The notes under the pieces are model-generated. The model saw only the letters and a list, made by a program, of their open reading frames with translations. It did not search any database and was not told where the DNA came from. Positions 16,447-24,755 of a stretch of 34,735 nt of DNA are shown piece after piece. The DNA comes from an uncultured Bacteroidales bacterium. GTDB taxonomy: Bacteria > Bacteroidota > Bacteroidia > Bacteroidales > Bacteroidaceae. The stretch covers positions 1 to 34,735 of the forward strand of contig CALDKD010000111.1 of assembly GCA_937898885.1 (NCBI GenBank), written 5' to 3'. The position numbers and the translations under genes were made by a program. Position 1 is the stretch's first letter, and every line of letters starts with the position of its first letter.

Positions 16447-17373
16447 TCAATTCGGTATTACGAAATTCAGCACCCCGGGCTCCAGCGATATAGTCATAGG
16501 ATATGTGGGAGAGATTGCCTTTCCGTCAAGGCAGGCTTGCGCTCCCCCAGCCTCTTGCACTGTAACAGTCTTTGTGCGATACGGGCGCACCTGCTCGTGA
16601 TTCAGGATCTGGCCGTGCAGCAGCATATAGAGCCCCTTCATCATCTGTACGAACTTCGGACGGCTTATTATTGAAAGGTCAATCCAGCCATTGTATGGTA
16701 CAGCGCTTGGGGTAAGTCCGTATCCACGGGAGTTTCCCACACACAGAGTCATTATCTTGTCGTTGATGTCCTCGCTGTTTACCTTGATGCGCATCTTGTA
16801 GAGTTTACGCTCCTTGAACAGGCTTATCAGAGCAAGCAGGTAAGACGGATTTTTCTTGCCGAATCTCTTACAGATATCCGACAGGCGGATAGCCTGTGCG
16901 GACAGACCTATATTCACCGACATCAGAAAGTAGCGCACGCGCTCGGCCTCGGCCTCGTGGTACGAGCAGTAGCCCACATCAATTTTCTTGGTGCGGCCCT
17001 CGATAATCCAGTGAATGGCCTGCTTGTAGTTGTCAACGCTCAGGCCCCAGAACTTGGCGAAGTCGTTGCCGATGCCATTCGGAACAATACCCATCACAAT
17101 CTCGTTGCGAATCTCGCGCGGGGTGAACATTATGCCGTTTATGGCGCCATTGAGAGCCTCGTCACCGCCAACCACGACAATTGTACGGTATCCATTCTCA
17201 ATCAGCATACCGGTGATGCGCTCAACAGAGTCTGTATCCTCAGACTGCACGCAGTCATACTTGACATTGCGCAACTCCAGATACTCGCGTATCTTGCGCC
17301 AGCGTTTCTGAGCGTTGCTCACTCCTGCCTTCGGGACATAGATTATGCCCCATCTGTCTTTCTCTACTTTCAT
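16447..17373 (-). CDS. Diacylglycerol kinase family (YegS/DgkB-like) lipid kinase
   Basis: 308-residue cytoplasmic or peripheral kinase. The nucleotide-binding signature VVVGGDEALNGAING is at about 68-82, where GGDGT is usual, so the G-T pair is replaced by E-A. PNGIGNDFAKFWGL is at about 96-110. The C-terminal domain contains YNGWIDL and ends in SLEPGVLNFVIPN. The family phosphorylates diacylglycerol or related lipids. The changed GGDGT motif makes the activity less certain. It lies 3 bp downstream of miaA in the same operon. Confidence 0.83.
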   Translation of the reverse strand: MKVEKDRWGIIYVPKAGVSNAQKRWRKIREYLELRNVKYDCVQSEDTDSVERITGMLIENGYRTIVVVGGDEALNGAINGIMFTPREIRNEIVMGIVPNGIGNDFAKFWGLSVDNYKQAIHWIIEGRTKKIDVGYCSYHEAEAERVRYFLMSVNIGLSAQAIRLSDICKRFGKKNPSYLLALISLFKERKLYKMRIKVNSEDINDKIMTLCVGNSRGYGLTPSAVPYNGWIDLSIISRPKFVQMMKGLYMLLHGQILNHEQVRPYRTKTVTVQEAGGAQACLDGKAISPTYPMTISLEPGVLNFVIPN

Positions 17374-17376
17374 AGA

Positions 17377-18297
17377 TCACTTATTTTGCAACAGTCTGAC
17401 CACCTCATCGACCTTCTCCTGTACCGGCATCTCATACGGAAGCCAGTGGATATCGGTACCACGACGTTCCATTCCACGGAACCAGGTCATCTGCCTCTTG
17501 GCGAACTGATGGATAGCAACCTCAAGCTCGCTTACCAGATGACGGTAGTCAAGAGCACCTGTAAGATATAGTGTGACATATTTATACTCAAGGCCATAAT
17601 AGATAAGGTCCCCGGGGGCGATGCCCTCGGCCAGCAGGCTCCTCACCTCGTCTATCATACCCTCGTCCAGACGACGGACAAGCCTCTCCGTGATATTTTT
17701 ACGACGAACCTCCCTGTCAACCTCAACACCGATGTTCAGGCTGCCTATGGCGGGAAACTCCTTCTCGCTGACAGGTGTCTGACGATAGCACTCCTCTATC
17801 TCAATAGCACGGATGGCACGCTTGGTGGTATCGACATCGGTTGTATTGTGAAGCTGCTTGTATCCTTTCAGAATCTCTGTCAGCTCTGACAGGCTCTTGC
17901 CCTCAAGCGAGCGTCTCAGCTCCGGATTCTCGGGCACGGGTATCAGACGGTACCCCTTGAGTACAGACTCCAGATAGAGTCCCGTTCCTCCGCAAAGCAC
18001 AGGCATACGGTCACGGCCGCATATATCACGATATGCCTCCAGGAAATCAGCCTGATACTGAAACAGATTGTACTTGGTGCCAGGTTCGGCTATGTCTATC
18101 AGATGATACGGAATCCGGCGTCCGTCAATCGTGTAGTCTGAGAGGTCCTTACCGGTTCCGATATCCATCCGGCGATACACCTGACGGCTGTCGGCGCTGA
18201 TTATCTCGCCGTTCAGACGGTCAGCTATCGCAACAGCCAGAGACGTCTTGCCTGATGCGGTAGGACCGAGTACCGTTACCATATCGAACTTATCCAT
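17377..18297 (-). CDS. miaA: tRNA dimethylallyltransferase
   Basis: 306-residue MiaA, which adds a dimethylallyl group to A37 of tRNAs reading U-starting codons. The P-loop is GPTASGKTS (about 11-19), followed by the substrate-recognition segments SADSRQVYRRMDIGTGK and PVLCGGTGLYLES. A tail carrying QFAKRQMTWFRG contacts the tRNA. The length and all motifs are typical. It is first in a two-gene operon with the lipid kinase, 3 bp apart. The upstream -7 match (TAACTTTA) is weak. Confidence 0.96.
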   Translation of the reverse strand: MDKFDMVTVLGPTASGKTSLAVAIADRLNGEIISADSRQVYRRMDIGTGKDLSDYTIDGRRIPYHLIDIAEPGTKYNLFQYQADFLEAYRDICGRDRMPVLCGGTGLYLESVLKGYRLIPVPENPELRRSLEGKSLSELTEILKGYKQLHNTTDVDTTKRAIRAIEIEECYRQTPVSEKEFPAIGSLNIGVEVDREVRRKNITERLVRRLDEGMIDEVRSLLAEGIAPGDLIYYGLEYKYVTLYLTGALDYRHLVSELEVAIHQFAKRQMTWFRGMERRGTDIHWLPYEMPVQEKVDEVVRLLQNK

Positions 18298-18366
18298 TTT
18301 GAATACTTATGCCGATAGTCCGGTAAAGTTAGTCATTTTTATAATAAGCCCATCCTGACAAGCCAC

Positions 18367-18394
18367 AAAAAAGGTGGCCGGAACTCCAGCCACC
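18367..18394 (-). terminator. Rho-independent terminator after gapA
   Basis: On the minus strand a GGTGGC...GCCACC hairpin is followed by TTTTTT, directly downstream of the gapA stop codon. Confidence 0.85.
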
Positions 18395-18419
18395 CTTTCA
18401 GATATAATCAGCAATATGA

Positions 18420-19418
18420 TTACTTCATGATTACGCGGGCCATCTCGCAAACCTTGTTGCTGTATCCCCACTCATTGTCATACCATGCGCAAACCTTAAC
18501 GAAGGTCTTGTCAAGCTGGATACCAGCCTTAACATCGAAGATAGATGTGCGTGAGTCGTTGCGGAAGTCAGTTGATACGACAGCCTCGTCGGTGTAGCCA
18601 AGGATACCCTTGAGCTCGCCCTCTGAAGCCTCCTTCATAGCAGCGCAAATCTCATCGTATGTGCACTCCTTGCTCAGCTCAGCGGTCAGGTCAACGAAGC
18701 TTACGTCAGAGGTCGGAACGCGAAGTGACATACCGGTCAGCTTACCGTTCAGCTCAGGAAGAACCTTGCCTACAGCCTTGGCAGCACCAGTTGATGACGG
18801 GATGATGTTCTCCAGGATACCACGGCCACCGCGCCAATCCTTCTTTGAAGGACCGTCAACGGTCTTCTGGGTAGCTGTCGCAGCGTGAACTGTAGTCATA
18901 AGACCACGAACAATACCGAACTTGTCGTTCAGAACCTTGCTGATAGGAGCAAGACAGTTGGTTGTACAAGAAGCGTTGGAGATAATGGTCTGGCCAGCGT
19001 ATGTCTTGTCATTTACACCGTAAACGAACATTGGAGTAGCGTCCTTTGAAGGAGCTGACATGATGACCTTCTTGGCACCAGCCTTGATGTGAGCCTCTGC
19101 AAGCTCAGCAGTCAGGAAGAAACCGGTTGACTCAACAACAACATCTACGCCGAGAGCACCCCAGGTGATGTTTGCAGGATCCTTCTCTGCGAAGACCTGA
19201 ATCTTGTTGCCGTCAACGATCATATAGTTACCCTCAACCTTGATGTCGTGATTGAAGTGGCCGTGTACTGAATCATACTTCAGCATGTATGCCAGATAAT
19301 CCGGATCCAGAAGGTCGTTGATACCTACTACTACGATGTCCTGATTGAAATTCTCAACTGCTGCACGGAAAACCATACGTCCGATGCGGCCAAAACCGTT
19401 AATACCCAGTTTAATCAT
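18420..19418 (-). CDS. gapA: Glyceraldehyde-3-phosphate dehydrogenase, type I
   Basis: 332-residue glycolytic enzyme converting glyceraldehyde-3-phosphate to 1,3-bisphosphoglycerate. The NAD-binding start is KLGINGFGRIGRMVFRA. The catalytic Cys is C151 in SNASCTTNCLAP. SLRVPTSDVSFVDLT and WYDNEWGYSNKV are diagnostic. D-containing INDL after the Rossmann glycine loop fits NAD preference. Its codon use is the conservative type seen in highly expressed genes. It is monocistronic, with a TAATTTTG -7 element at about 19,485-19,492 (minus strand) and a terminator after it. Confidence 0.97.
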   Translation of the reverse strand: MIKLGINGFGRIGRMVFRAAVENFNQDIVVVGINDLLDPDYLAYMLKYDSVHGHFNHDIKVEGNYMIVDGNKIQVFAEKDPANITWGALGVDVVVESTGFFLTAELAEAHIKAGAKKVIMSAPSKDATPMFVYGVNDKTYAGQTIISNASCTTNCLAPISKVLNDKFGIVRGLMTTVHAATATQKTVDGPSKKDWRGGRGILENIIPSSTGAAKAVGKVLPELNGKLTGMSLRVPTSDVSFVDLTAELSKECTYDEICAAMKEASEGELKGILGYTDEAVVSTDFRNDSRTSIFDVKAGIQLDKTFVKVCAWYDNEWGYSNKVCEMARVIMK

Positions 19419-19543
19419 AATACTTTGTATAAGTTAAAAGTTGTAATTAGCCATTCAATAGAGCCTTTGCTCTCGTAAAACGGTGCAAAATTAAGAAATT
19501 CTTTTTAATTTCGCGTCCAAAATAAATCAATAATAGTTAAAGT

Positions 19544-20188
19544 ATGGGATTATTCGGAAGGAAGAAAGACAAGATAGAGAATCTCGGTGGAATGGAAGAC
19601 TTCATGACTCTTATCAGAGTCTATTTTCAGGCCGAGATGGCAGGCAATATGGGCATTACCAACATCAACTACCTGCCCGACCTGGCAACATTCAAGCGCA
19701 GTCTGAAGATTCAGACACAAGGCAACAAGCTTGGTGTGGCCGAGAAGCCACGCTGCCGCAAGATGCTCAGTCAGATGTATGGCCTGAGCGACAATTTCTT
19801 CAAGGAGATTGACACATCCATCAGGAAGAACTGCCGCAACATCCAGCTGGTACAGCCCTATATGTTCCAGTTCCAGGGTTTCAGCAGCGACCTCATGATG
19901 CAGATAGGCACCATAATGAAGTGGAAGTTCCGCGTGCCGGGATTCCTGAAAAAGGCGCTTTATACACTGACAGAGGACTCAGTGCATCGCATAATGACCG
20001 ACAACAAATGGAAAGACGAGTCAAGCTACAAGACAGTCTATAACATCCGTCAGTATCAGCAGCATCTGGGATTCTCCGAGCCTTGGATGACAGAATACGC
20101 ATTCAATATGATAATGCTCGCCAAGAAAGAGCCGAAGACCAAGGAGAAGGTCGAGGCTGCGAAAGCAATGCTGGAAAGTAAAAAATAA
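19544..20188 (+). CDS. Conserved hypothetical protein
   Basis: 214-residue soluble protein with no signal peptide or membrane segment. It starts MGLFGRKKDKIENLGGMEDF and is helical, basic and rich in aromatic residues (RVYFQAEMAGNMGITNINYL, QPYMFQFQGF, MKWKFRVPGF). I do not recognise a family. Its good codon structure, its position between housekeeping genes and the normal gap to both sides argue for a real conserved Bacteroidales gene. No catalytic motif can be pointed to. Confidence 0.75.
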   Translation: MGLFGRKKDKIENLGGMEDFMTLIRVYFQAEMAGNMGITNINYLPDLATFKRSLKIQTQGNKLGVAEKPRCRKMLSQMYGLSDNFFKEIDTSIRKNCRNIQLVQPYMFQFQGFSSDLMMQIGTIMKWKFRVPGFLKKALYTLTEDSVHRIMTDNKWKDESSYKTVYNIRQYQQHLGFSEPWMTEYAFNMIMLAKKEPKTKEKVEAAKAMLESKK

Positions 20189-20223
20189 TTCAGAAAAACG
20201 TAGGAATAATTCTGATATTTAAT

Positions 20224-20231
20224 TACTTTTG
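20224..20231 (+). promoter_or_regulatory. -7 element of the zapB-like/zapA/rny operon
   Basis: TACTTTTG is a full TAnnTTTG match 40 bp before the first gene. No clear TTTG lies 19-21 bp upstream. Confidence 0.5.
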
Positions 20232-20271
20232 CGGAACTGAACGCGATTGTTCAGACAATAGGATTTCAGTA

Positions 20272-20568
20272 ATGAATACAGGTGCGGAGACAGAGATGCT
20301 TGATGTTTTTGAGGAGAGGCTTCAGAAACTGATAGACTTGTGTGACAGGCTCAGGGCAGAGAACCGGGACCTGCGTCAGGCCGTATCGGAAGGAAAGGAA
20401 CGCGAGGCCGGACTTCAGCAGAGAATTGACCAGCTCACCGCCGATTACGGAAATCTTAAGACAACGAAGGTACTCAGCGTGTCAGGCCACGACCTGGACA
20501 GCACGCGCAAGAGAGTATCCGGACTGGTGCGCGAGATAGACCATTGTATTGAGATGCTTGGAGTATGA
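20272..20568 (+). CDS. Small coiled-coil protein, ZapB-like
   Basis: 98 residues, almost entirely a predicted coiled coil (FEERLQKLIDLCDRLRAENR then QQRIDQLTADYG), followed by a conserved basic end RKRVSGLVREIDHCIEML. Size, heptad pattern and position directly before zapA suggest a ZapB-type cell-division factor that partners ZapA at the FtsZ ring. The stop codon overlaps the zapA start by 4 bp. The name is inferred mainly from context. Confidence 0.68.
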   Translation: MNTGAETEMLDVFEERLQKLIDLCDRLRAENRDLRQAVSEGKEREAGLQQRIDQLTADYGNLKTTKVLSVSGHDLDSTRKRVSGLVREIDHCIEMLGV

Positions 20569-20873
20569 GTGCAATGGATGAGACATTTGAGATAAAGCTG
20601 CAGGTAGGCGGAACCTACTATCCTCTGACCATACAGAGGAAAGATGAGGCGCTGTACCGTGAGGCCGCGAGACGTATCAACTCGATGCTGAACCGTTACA
20701 GAGACCATTTTCCGCAATTGAGCGACGAGAAGTACTACGTTATGGTGGCAATGCACATAGCAATGACCAACCTGATGTGGGAGAACTTCAACGACACATT
20801 GCCATATAAGGAGAGAATTGATGCCCTGACAAGTCAGATAGAATCAGTTCTTGAGGAGGCCGCCAAAGACTGA
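20565..20873 (+). CDS. zapA: Cell division protein ZapA
   Basis: 102-residue ZapA, which bundles FtsZ filaments at mid-cell. The N-terminal FEIKLQVGGTYYPLTIQRKDEALYREAAR matches the ZapA head domain (with the family's RxDEE-like turn), and the C-terminal half is the dimerizing helix. It overlaps the upstream coiled-coil gene by 4 bp and is followed 91 bp later by rny, a common Bacteroidetes order. Confidence 0.88.
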   Translation: MSAMDETFEIKLQVGGTYYPLTIQRKDEALYREAARRINSMLNRYRDHFPQLSDEKYYVMVAMHIAMTNLMWENFNDTLPYKERIDALTSQIESVLEEAAKD

Positions 20874-20897
20874 CAGTCTTTACTTTAGGAGTTTTCG

Positions 20898-20939
20898 CGC
20901 ACCGTCCCGCATTCTGAGAGAGGAATGTTGGATGGTGCG
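20898..20939 (+). other. Intercistronic stem-loop between zapA and rny
   Basis: CGCACC (20,898-20,903) pairs with GGTGCG (20,934-20,939). Inside it CATTC (20,910-20,914) pairs with GAATG (20,923-20,927). There is no T-run after it, so it is more likely an mRNA-processing or regulatory element in the rny leader than a terminator. Confidence 0.45.
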
Positions 20940-20964
20940 TTATTATATATAAAAAGGTAATATT

Positions 20965-22485
20965 ATGAACGGATTGATTTTTTTAATTATCGGACTTATT
21001 GTGGGTGCGGGAGCAGCCTGGTGGTTCTTCAACAGCAAGCTTAACAAGAGCGTGCAGAAGCGTATGGACGAGGTTGAGGCCATAAAGAAAGACAAGCTGC
21101 TGGAGGTAAAGGAGAAGTTCCTGAATAAAAAGGCAGAGTTGGAGAAAGAGGTGGCGGCACGCAACCAGAAAATCCAGCAGAACGAGAACCGTCTGAAACA
21201 GAAGGAGATGCAGCTGAACCAGCGTCACGAGGACCTGAACCGCAAGATAAGCGAGACTGAGGCTGTAAGGGAGAATCTTGAGAACCAGATGGCTGTAATA
21301 GACCAGAAGAAAGAGGAGCTTGACAGGCTTCAGCATCAGGAGCGCGAGAAGCTTGAGGTTATCAGCGGTCTTTCGGCAGAGGACGCCAAGAACCACTTGA
21401 TTGAGTCTCTGAAGGAGGAGGCCAAGACCGAGGCAGCCGCATACATCAACGACATAATGGACGATGCCCGTATGACCGCCAACAAGGAGGCCAAGAAGAT
21501 TGTCATCCAGACCATTCAGAGAGTCGGCACTGAGACAGCCATAGAGAACTCAGTTACCGTATTCCATATAGAGAATGAGGACATGAAGGGCCGCATCATC
21601 GGCCGCGAGGGCCGTAACATCCGTGCCCTTGAGGCAGCCTGCGGCGTTGAGATTGTTGTAGATGACACCCCTGAGGCCATTGTGATATCGGCATTTGACC
21701 CTGTACGTCGCGAGATTGCACGTCTGGCACTGCACCAGCTGGTAGCCGACGGCCGTATCCACCCCGCACGCATCGAGGAGGTTGTGGCTAAGGTTGAGAA
21801 ACAGGTTGAGGAGGAAATCATAGAGACCGGCAAGCGCACCACCATAGACCTTGGCGTACACGGCCTGCATCCGGAGCTTATCCGTATGATTGGTAAGATG
21901 AAGTACCGCTCATCATACGGCCAGAACCTGCTGCAGCACGCCCGCGAGACCGCAAACCTTTGCGGTGTGATGGCAGCAGAGCTTGGTCTGAACCCCAAGA
22001 AGGCAAAGAGAGCCGGACTTCTGCACGATATAGGCAAGGTGCCGGATGAGGAGACAGAGATGGCCCACGCTGAGTACGGTATGCATCTGGCCGAGAAGTT
22101 CAAGGAGAAGCCGGATATCTGCAATGCCATTGGCGCCCACCACGACGAGTGCGAGATGCAGAGCCTTATCGCCCCAATCGTACAGATTTGCGATGCTATA
22201 TCAGGCGCACGTCCCGGCGCGCGCAGGGAGATTGTAGAGGCATACATCAAGCGTCTTAACGACCTTGAGAAGATTGCCCTCTCCTACCCTGGTGTCACCA
22301 AGACCTACGCCATTCAGGCAGGCCGCGAGCTTCGCGTCATTGTCGGTGCCGACAAGATCGATGACCAGCAGACCGAGAAACTCTCAGCCGAGATTGCAGA
22401 GAAGATTCAGAACGAGATGACCTATCCCGGCCAGGTTAAGATTACCGTAATCCGCGAGACCCGCGCCGTAAACTACGCACGATAA
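20965..22485 (+). CDS. rny: Ribonuclease Y
   Basis: 506-residue membrane-anchored endoribonuclease that initiates mRNA decay. The N-terminal anchor is GLIFLIIGLIVGAGAAWWFF (about 3-22). A long Glu/Lys/Gln coiled coil (25-150) follows. The KH domain contains GRIIGREGRNIRALEAACG (about 210-230). The HD domain has HARETANLCG and GLLHDIGK for metal binding and HHDECE further on. The protein ends in RETRAVNYAR, typical of the family. All parts are intact and the length is normal. A strong terminator follows. Confidence 0.96.
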   Translation: MNGLIFLIIGLIVGAGAAWWFFNSKLNKSVQKRMDEVEAIKKDKLLEVKEKFLNKKAELEKEVAARNQKIQQNENRLKQKEMQLNQRHEDLNRKISETEAVRENLENQMAVIDQKKEELDRLQHQEREKLEVISGLSAEDAKNHLIESLKEEAKTEAAAYINDIMDDARMTANKEAKKIVIQTIQRVGTETAIENSVTVFHIENEDMKGRIIGREGRNIRALEAACGVEIVVDDTPEAIVISAFDPVRREIARLALHQLVADGRIHPARIEEVVAKVEKQVEEEIIETGKRTTIDLGVHGLHPELIRMIGKMKYRSSYGQNLLQHARETANLCGVMAAELGLNPKKAKRAGLLHDIGKVPDEETEMAHAEYGMHLAEKFKEKPDICNAIGAHHDECEMQSLIAPIVQICDAISGARPGARREIVEAYIKRLNDLEKIALSYPGVTKTYAIQAGRELRVIVGADKIDDQQTEKLSAEIAEKIQNEMTYPGQVKITVIRETRAVNYAR

Positions 22486-22513
22486 GCATCTCTCTGCTGT
22501 TTAGCATAAAGAC

Positions 22514-22556
22514 AAACCCAGGCGAAAACTTTTTTTAATTGTTTTCGTTTGGGTTT
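22514..22556 (+). terminator. Terminator after rny
   Basis: A 16-bp stem (22,514-22,529 with 22,541-22,556, including two G-T wobble pairs) carries a T-run in its loop region and a T-rich tail. It overlaps the -33 box of the ancestral ssrA promoter. Confidence 0.8.
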
Positions 22557-22579
22557 TCTTATTTGTTATAGTACATTTG
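22548..22579 (+). promoter_or_regulatory. Ancestral ssrA promoter, now stranded upstream of the integrase
   Basis: TTTG (22,548-22,551), a 20-bp spacer and TACATTTG (22,572-22,579) give a perfect Bacteroidetes promoter about 49 bp before the left copy of the tmRNA 5' end. A small hairpin TGCCCC-GACG-GGGGCA (22,592-22,607) lies in its leader. Because the element is inserted at the 5' end of ssrA, this promoter no longer reads ssrA. It points through attL towards the co-directional integrase gene. Confidence 0.75.
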
Positions 22580-22625
22580 CAGACCAATACCTGCCCCGAC
22601 GGGGGCATCACTTACAAATTATTTC

Positions 22626-22647
22626 TTGGGGCTGTCTGGTTTTGACA
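22626..22647 (+). repeat. attL core (copy of the ssrA 5' end)
   Basis: It reads TTGGGGCTGT, then C, then TGGTTTTGACA, matching the start of the tmRNA gene at 31,471-31,492 except for C at 22,636 versus T at 31,481. The tmRNA-like sequence stops immediately after GACA, so this copy is a fragment. It marks the left junction of the element. Confidence 0.88.
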
Positions 22648-22666
22648 ATCTATGCTCATCTTTCAT

Positions 22667-22759
22667 AAGAAATCAAAAGAATTGTTAATCGAGAAAACTA
22701 CTTGAATATCAGTGTAATATAAACGAGTTTTGTGCATCGCATTTTTCTTTTGATTTCTT
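22667..22759. repeat. 15-bp inverted repeat between attL and int
   Basis: AAGAAATCAAAAGAA (22,667-22,681) and its exact complement (22,745-22,759) are separated by 63 bp. The location between attL core and integrase suggests binding sites for integrase or an accessory recombination factor. No direct proof is available. Confidence 0.6.
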
Positions 22760-22792
22760 TTTACCCGCCATTATTACCTATTTTCAATATTT

Positions 22793-22815
22793 TTTTTGCA
22801 CACTTTTTGCACACA
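22793..22815 (+). repeat. Tandem TTTTTGCACA arm-type sites (left)
   Basis: Two successive TTTTTGCACAC units lie 44-66 bp before int. A matching pair of units, TTTTTGCACA and TTTTTTACACA, lies at 31,398-31,418 near attR in the same orientation. Repeated short sites near both att cores are typical of integrase arm-binding sites. Confidence 0.5.
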
Positions 22816-22858
22816 TTTGGATTGTTTTGATAACTTCGCTACATAATTGTGAATTGTT

Positions 22859-24115
22859 ATGGGAAACGAAAAACTGTTCAAGACGGCAAAAGAACTTATT
22901 GATGGATATGGGTTGAAAAGCGTTAAGAATTCTAACGGAAAGCGCAAAGTGTATCTTATAGGAAGAATACTCCCTTCCGGAAATGTTGCACTTGTCCGCT
23001 ATAGTTGCTACGATTACAAAACGACAAGGGTGTCGACTGGAAAAATTCTCATCCCTGAGAAGTCCATGAATGATAAAACACACAATAAGGAGATTATACG
23101 TCTTCAGACAGTTGAATGTGATACTTTGAATTCTGATTTAGAGCGTCGGGAAGCTCATTTTTCTCCCGTTTCAAAACGCAACATCAATTTTATTGACTAT
23201 ATCGAATCTCTAAGCAAGAAGGCACTTGTACAAACTGGGAAAAGGAATTCAAATTACGCCACATTTCATTCCCTTTCGTCACATATAGCGAGATGCTTTG
23301 GAGATAATGTTTCGTTCAGGGATGTTGATAAGAAATGGGTACAAAGATTCTTGGAGTACTTAAAGAATGAAGCCGTAAATCTGAATTACGTCAGGACAGC
23401 AAATCTGGAAAGAAGGCAATTAATTCCTCTGTCTGAAAATTCTAGACTCAGATTGTTCAGAAATTTAAATTCCATTCTTTCTCAAGCCATAAGGGATGAT
23501 ATAATTCAGTCAAATCCATGTGAACATATTGACCGTATTGACAAACCTAAAGAGAAGAAGAGCCAACGCACATATTTGGAGTTGGATGAAGTCAAGCGCT
23601 TAATATCGACACCATTTCCCCACACATCCTCAATAGCTGACTATAGAAATGCATTCCTTTTTGCCTGTTGTACAGGACTTCGCTATTCTGACTTACGCGC
23701 CCTCACGGCATCGGAAATACACAAAGGCGAGAATGGCATTTTCATTGACTTGGATCAAAGAAAAACTGGTGAACATCTCAATATATACCTTGATGACTTT
23801 GCCCTGTCATTGCTGCCACAGGGATATCAGTACTCTACCGCACCGTTATTTAAGCTGCCCAAGAATGCAAACGCAAATGACAACGTTGCTTTCAAAACCT
23901 GGTTTAAGGATGCAAATATCACGAAGCATATCACATGGCATTGCGCCAGACATACTACTGCAACAATAATGCTGAGCAATGAAATTCCGCTGGCTGTTGT
24001 TTCCAAACAATTGGGACACACGAAACTGTCTACGACGCAAATATATGCCAAAATCGTTGACAAGGCTCAGGCCGAAGCAGCAAAGAAACTTTCCAACCTC
24101 TTAGTAAACAAATAA
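22859..24115 (+). CDS. Tyrosine site-specific integrase
   Basis: 418-residue tyrosine recombinase. An arm-binding N-terminal region (1-100) and a SAM-like core-binding domain (about 108-215) precede the catalytic domain. Catalytic residues visible: R275 (CTGLRYSDL), K302 (RKTGEH), H361 and R364 (HCARHTT), H387 (QLGHTKL) and nucleophile Y396 (TTQIYAKI). The organisation matches integrases of Bacteroidetes conjugative and mobilizable elements. It reads away from attL, located 211 bp upstream, and must cut the tmRNA-derived core. No strong promoter is visible directly upstream, whereas the ancestral ssrA promoter reads into it. Confidence 0.95.
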   Translation: MGNEKLFKTAKELIDGYGLKSVKNSNGKRKVYLIGRILPSGNVALVRYSCYDYKTTRVSTGKILIPEKSMNDKTHNKEIIRLQTVECDTLNSDLERREAHFSPVSKRNINFIDYIESLSKKALVQTGKRNSNYATFHSLSSHIARCFGDNVSFRDVDKKWVQRFLEYLKNEAVNLNYVRTANLERRQLIPLSENSRLRLFRNLNSILSQAIRDDIIQSNPCEHIDRIDKPKEKKSQRTYLELDEVKRLISTPFPHTSSIADYRNAFLFACCTGLRYSDLRALTASEIHKGENGIFIDLDQRKTGEHLNIYLDDFALSLLPQGYQYSTAPLFKLPKNANANDNVAFKTWFKDANITKHITWHCARHTTATIMLSNEIPLAVVSKQLGHTKLSTTQIYAKIVDKAQAEAAKKLSNLLVNK

Positions 24116-24125
24116 TTTATAATCC

Positions 24126-24755
24126 ATGAATGAATTTGTCCATAAAATCAAATGTCTAAGGTGTTTGTTGAACAAATATTCGGAAGCCCATTCCTTATCA
24201 ATAGATGAACAGGAATCACTTTTCGATATTTGCCAAACTTTTTCTGACACGAACAATTTCATCCAACACGCTGAAATTCAATATCAGAACGATGCTGAAT
24301 TCTTTTTCGAGACGATTCATTCCATGAATAATGATATTGATGAATTGATCACACTATTAAAATCGCACCCTTTGGCTTTCTATGCCGGATTCAACACTAA
24401 ATTGCTATGTGACAAGCATCTTAGTTCTTTCAATGAGCGTTGGGCCCGGCAGAATGAAAAAACGCAGAAACTGTGGAACGATTATTGTGTGGCATCAAAC
24501 AGGATGGATTACACGCAAATAGACAGCAAGGAATATACATTGCTATCTGAGTTTTGCGACCAGGTAAAAAAATCTCATGATGAAAGCAAGAGTCTGGCTG
24601 ACATGCTTTATGCGGAATACAAGTCACAGGAATGCAAAGTAGTGCACTCCATGTTTTTCGACATTGTTTTCGTTGATATGCTACTGTCGCAGCTATCTGA
24701 CATACTGACAATAATTATTAACGAGCTTGATTCAACGAGCAAAAATGACAAGTAA
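24126..24755 (+). CDS. Element hypothetical protein
   Basis: 209-residue soluble, helix-rich acidic protein with no signal peptide or membrane segment. It starts MNEFVHKIKCLRCLLNKYSE. No family recognised. It begins 10 bp after the integrase stop, and the next gene starts at the base immediately after its stop codon, so int and the two unknown genes probably form one transcript. A role in recombination or element maintenance is possible from position only. Confidence 0.65.
   Translation: MNEFVHKIKCLRCLLNKYSEAHSLSIDEQESLFDICQTFSDTNNFIQHAEIQYQNDAEFFFETIHSMNNDIDELITLLKSHPLAFYAGFNTKLLCDKHLSSFNERWARQNEKTQKLWNDYCVASNRMDYTQIDSKEYTLLSEFCDQVKKSHDESKSLADMLYAEYKSQECKVVHSMFFDIVFVDMLLSQLSDILTIIINELDSTSKNDK

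Noticed and set aside
21516..22250. 244-codon minus-strand open frame
   Set aside because: Antisense to rny, whose KH and HD motifs are intact. Composition is low-complexity Ser/Arg-rich.
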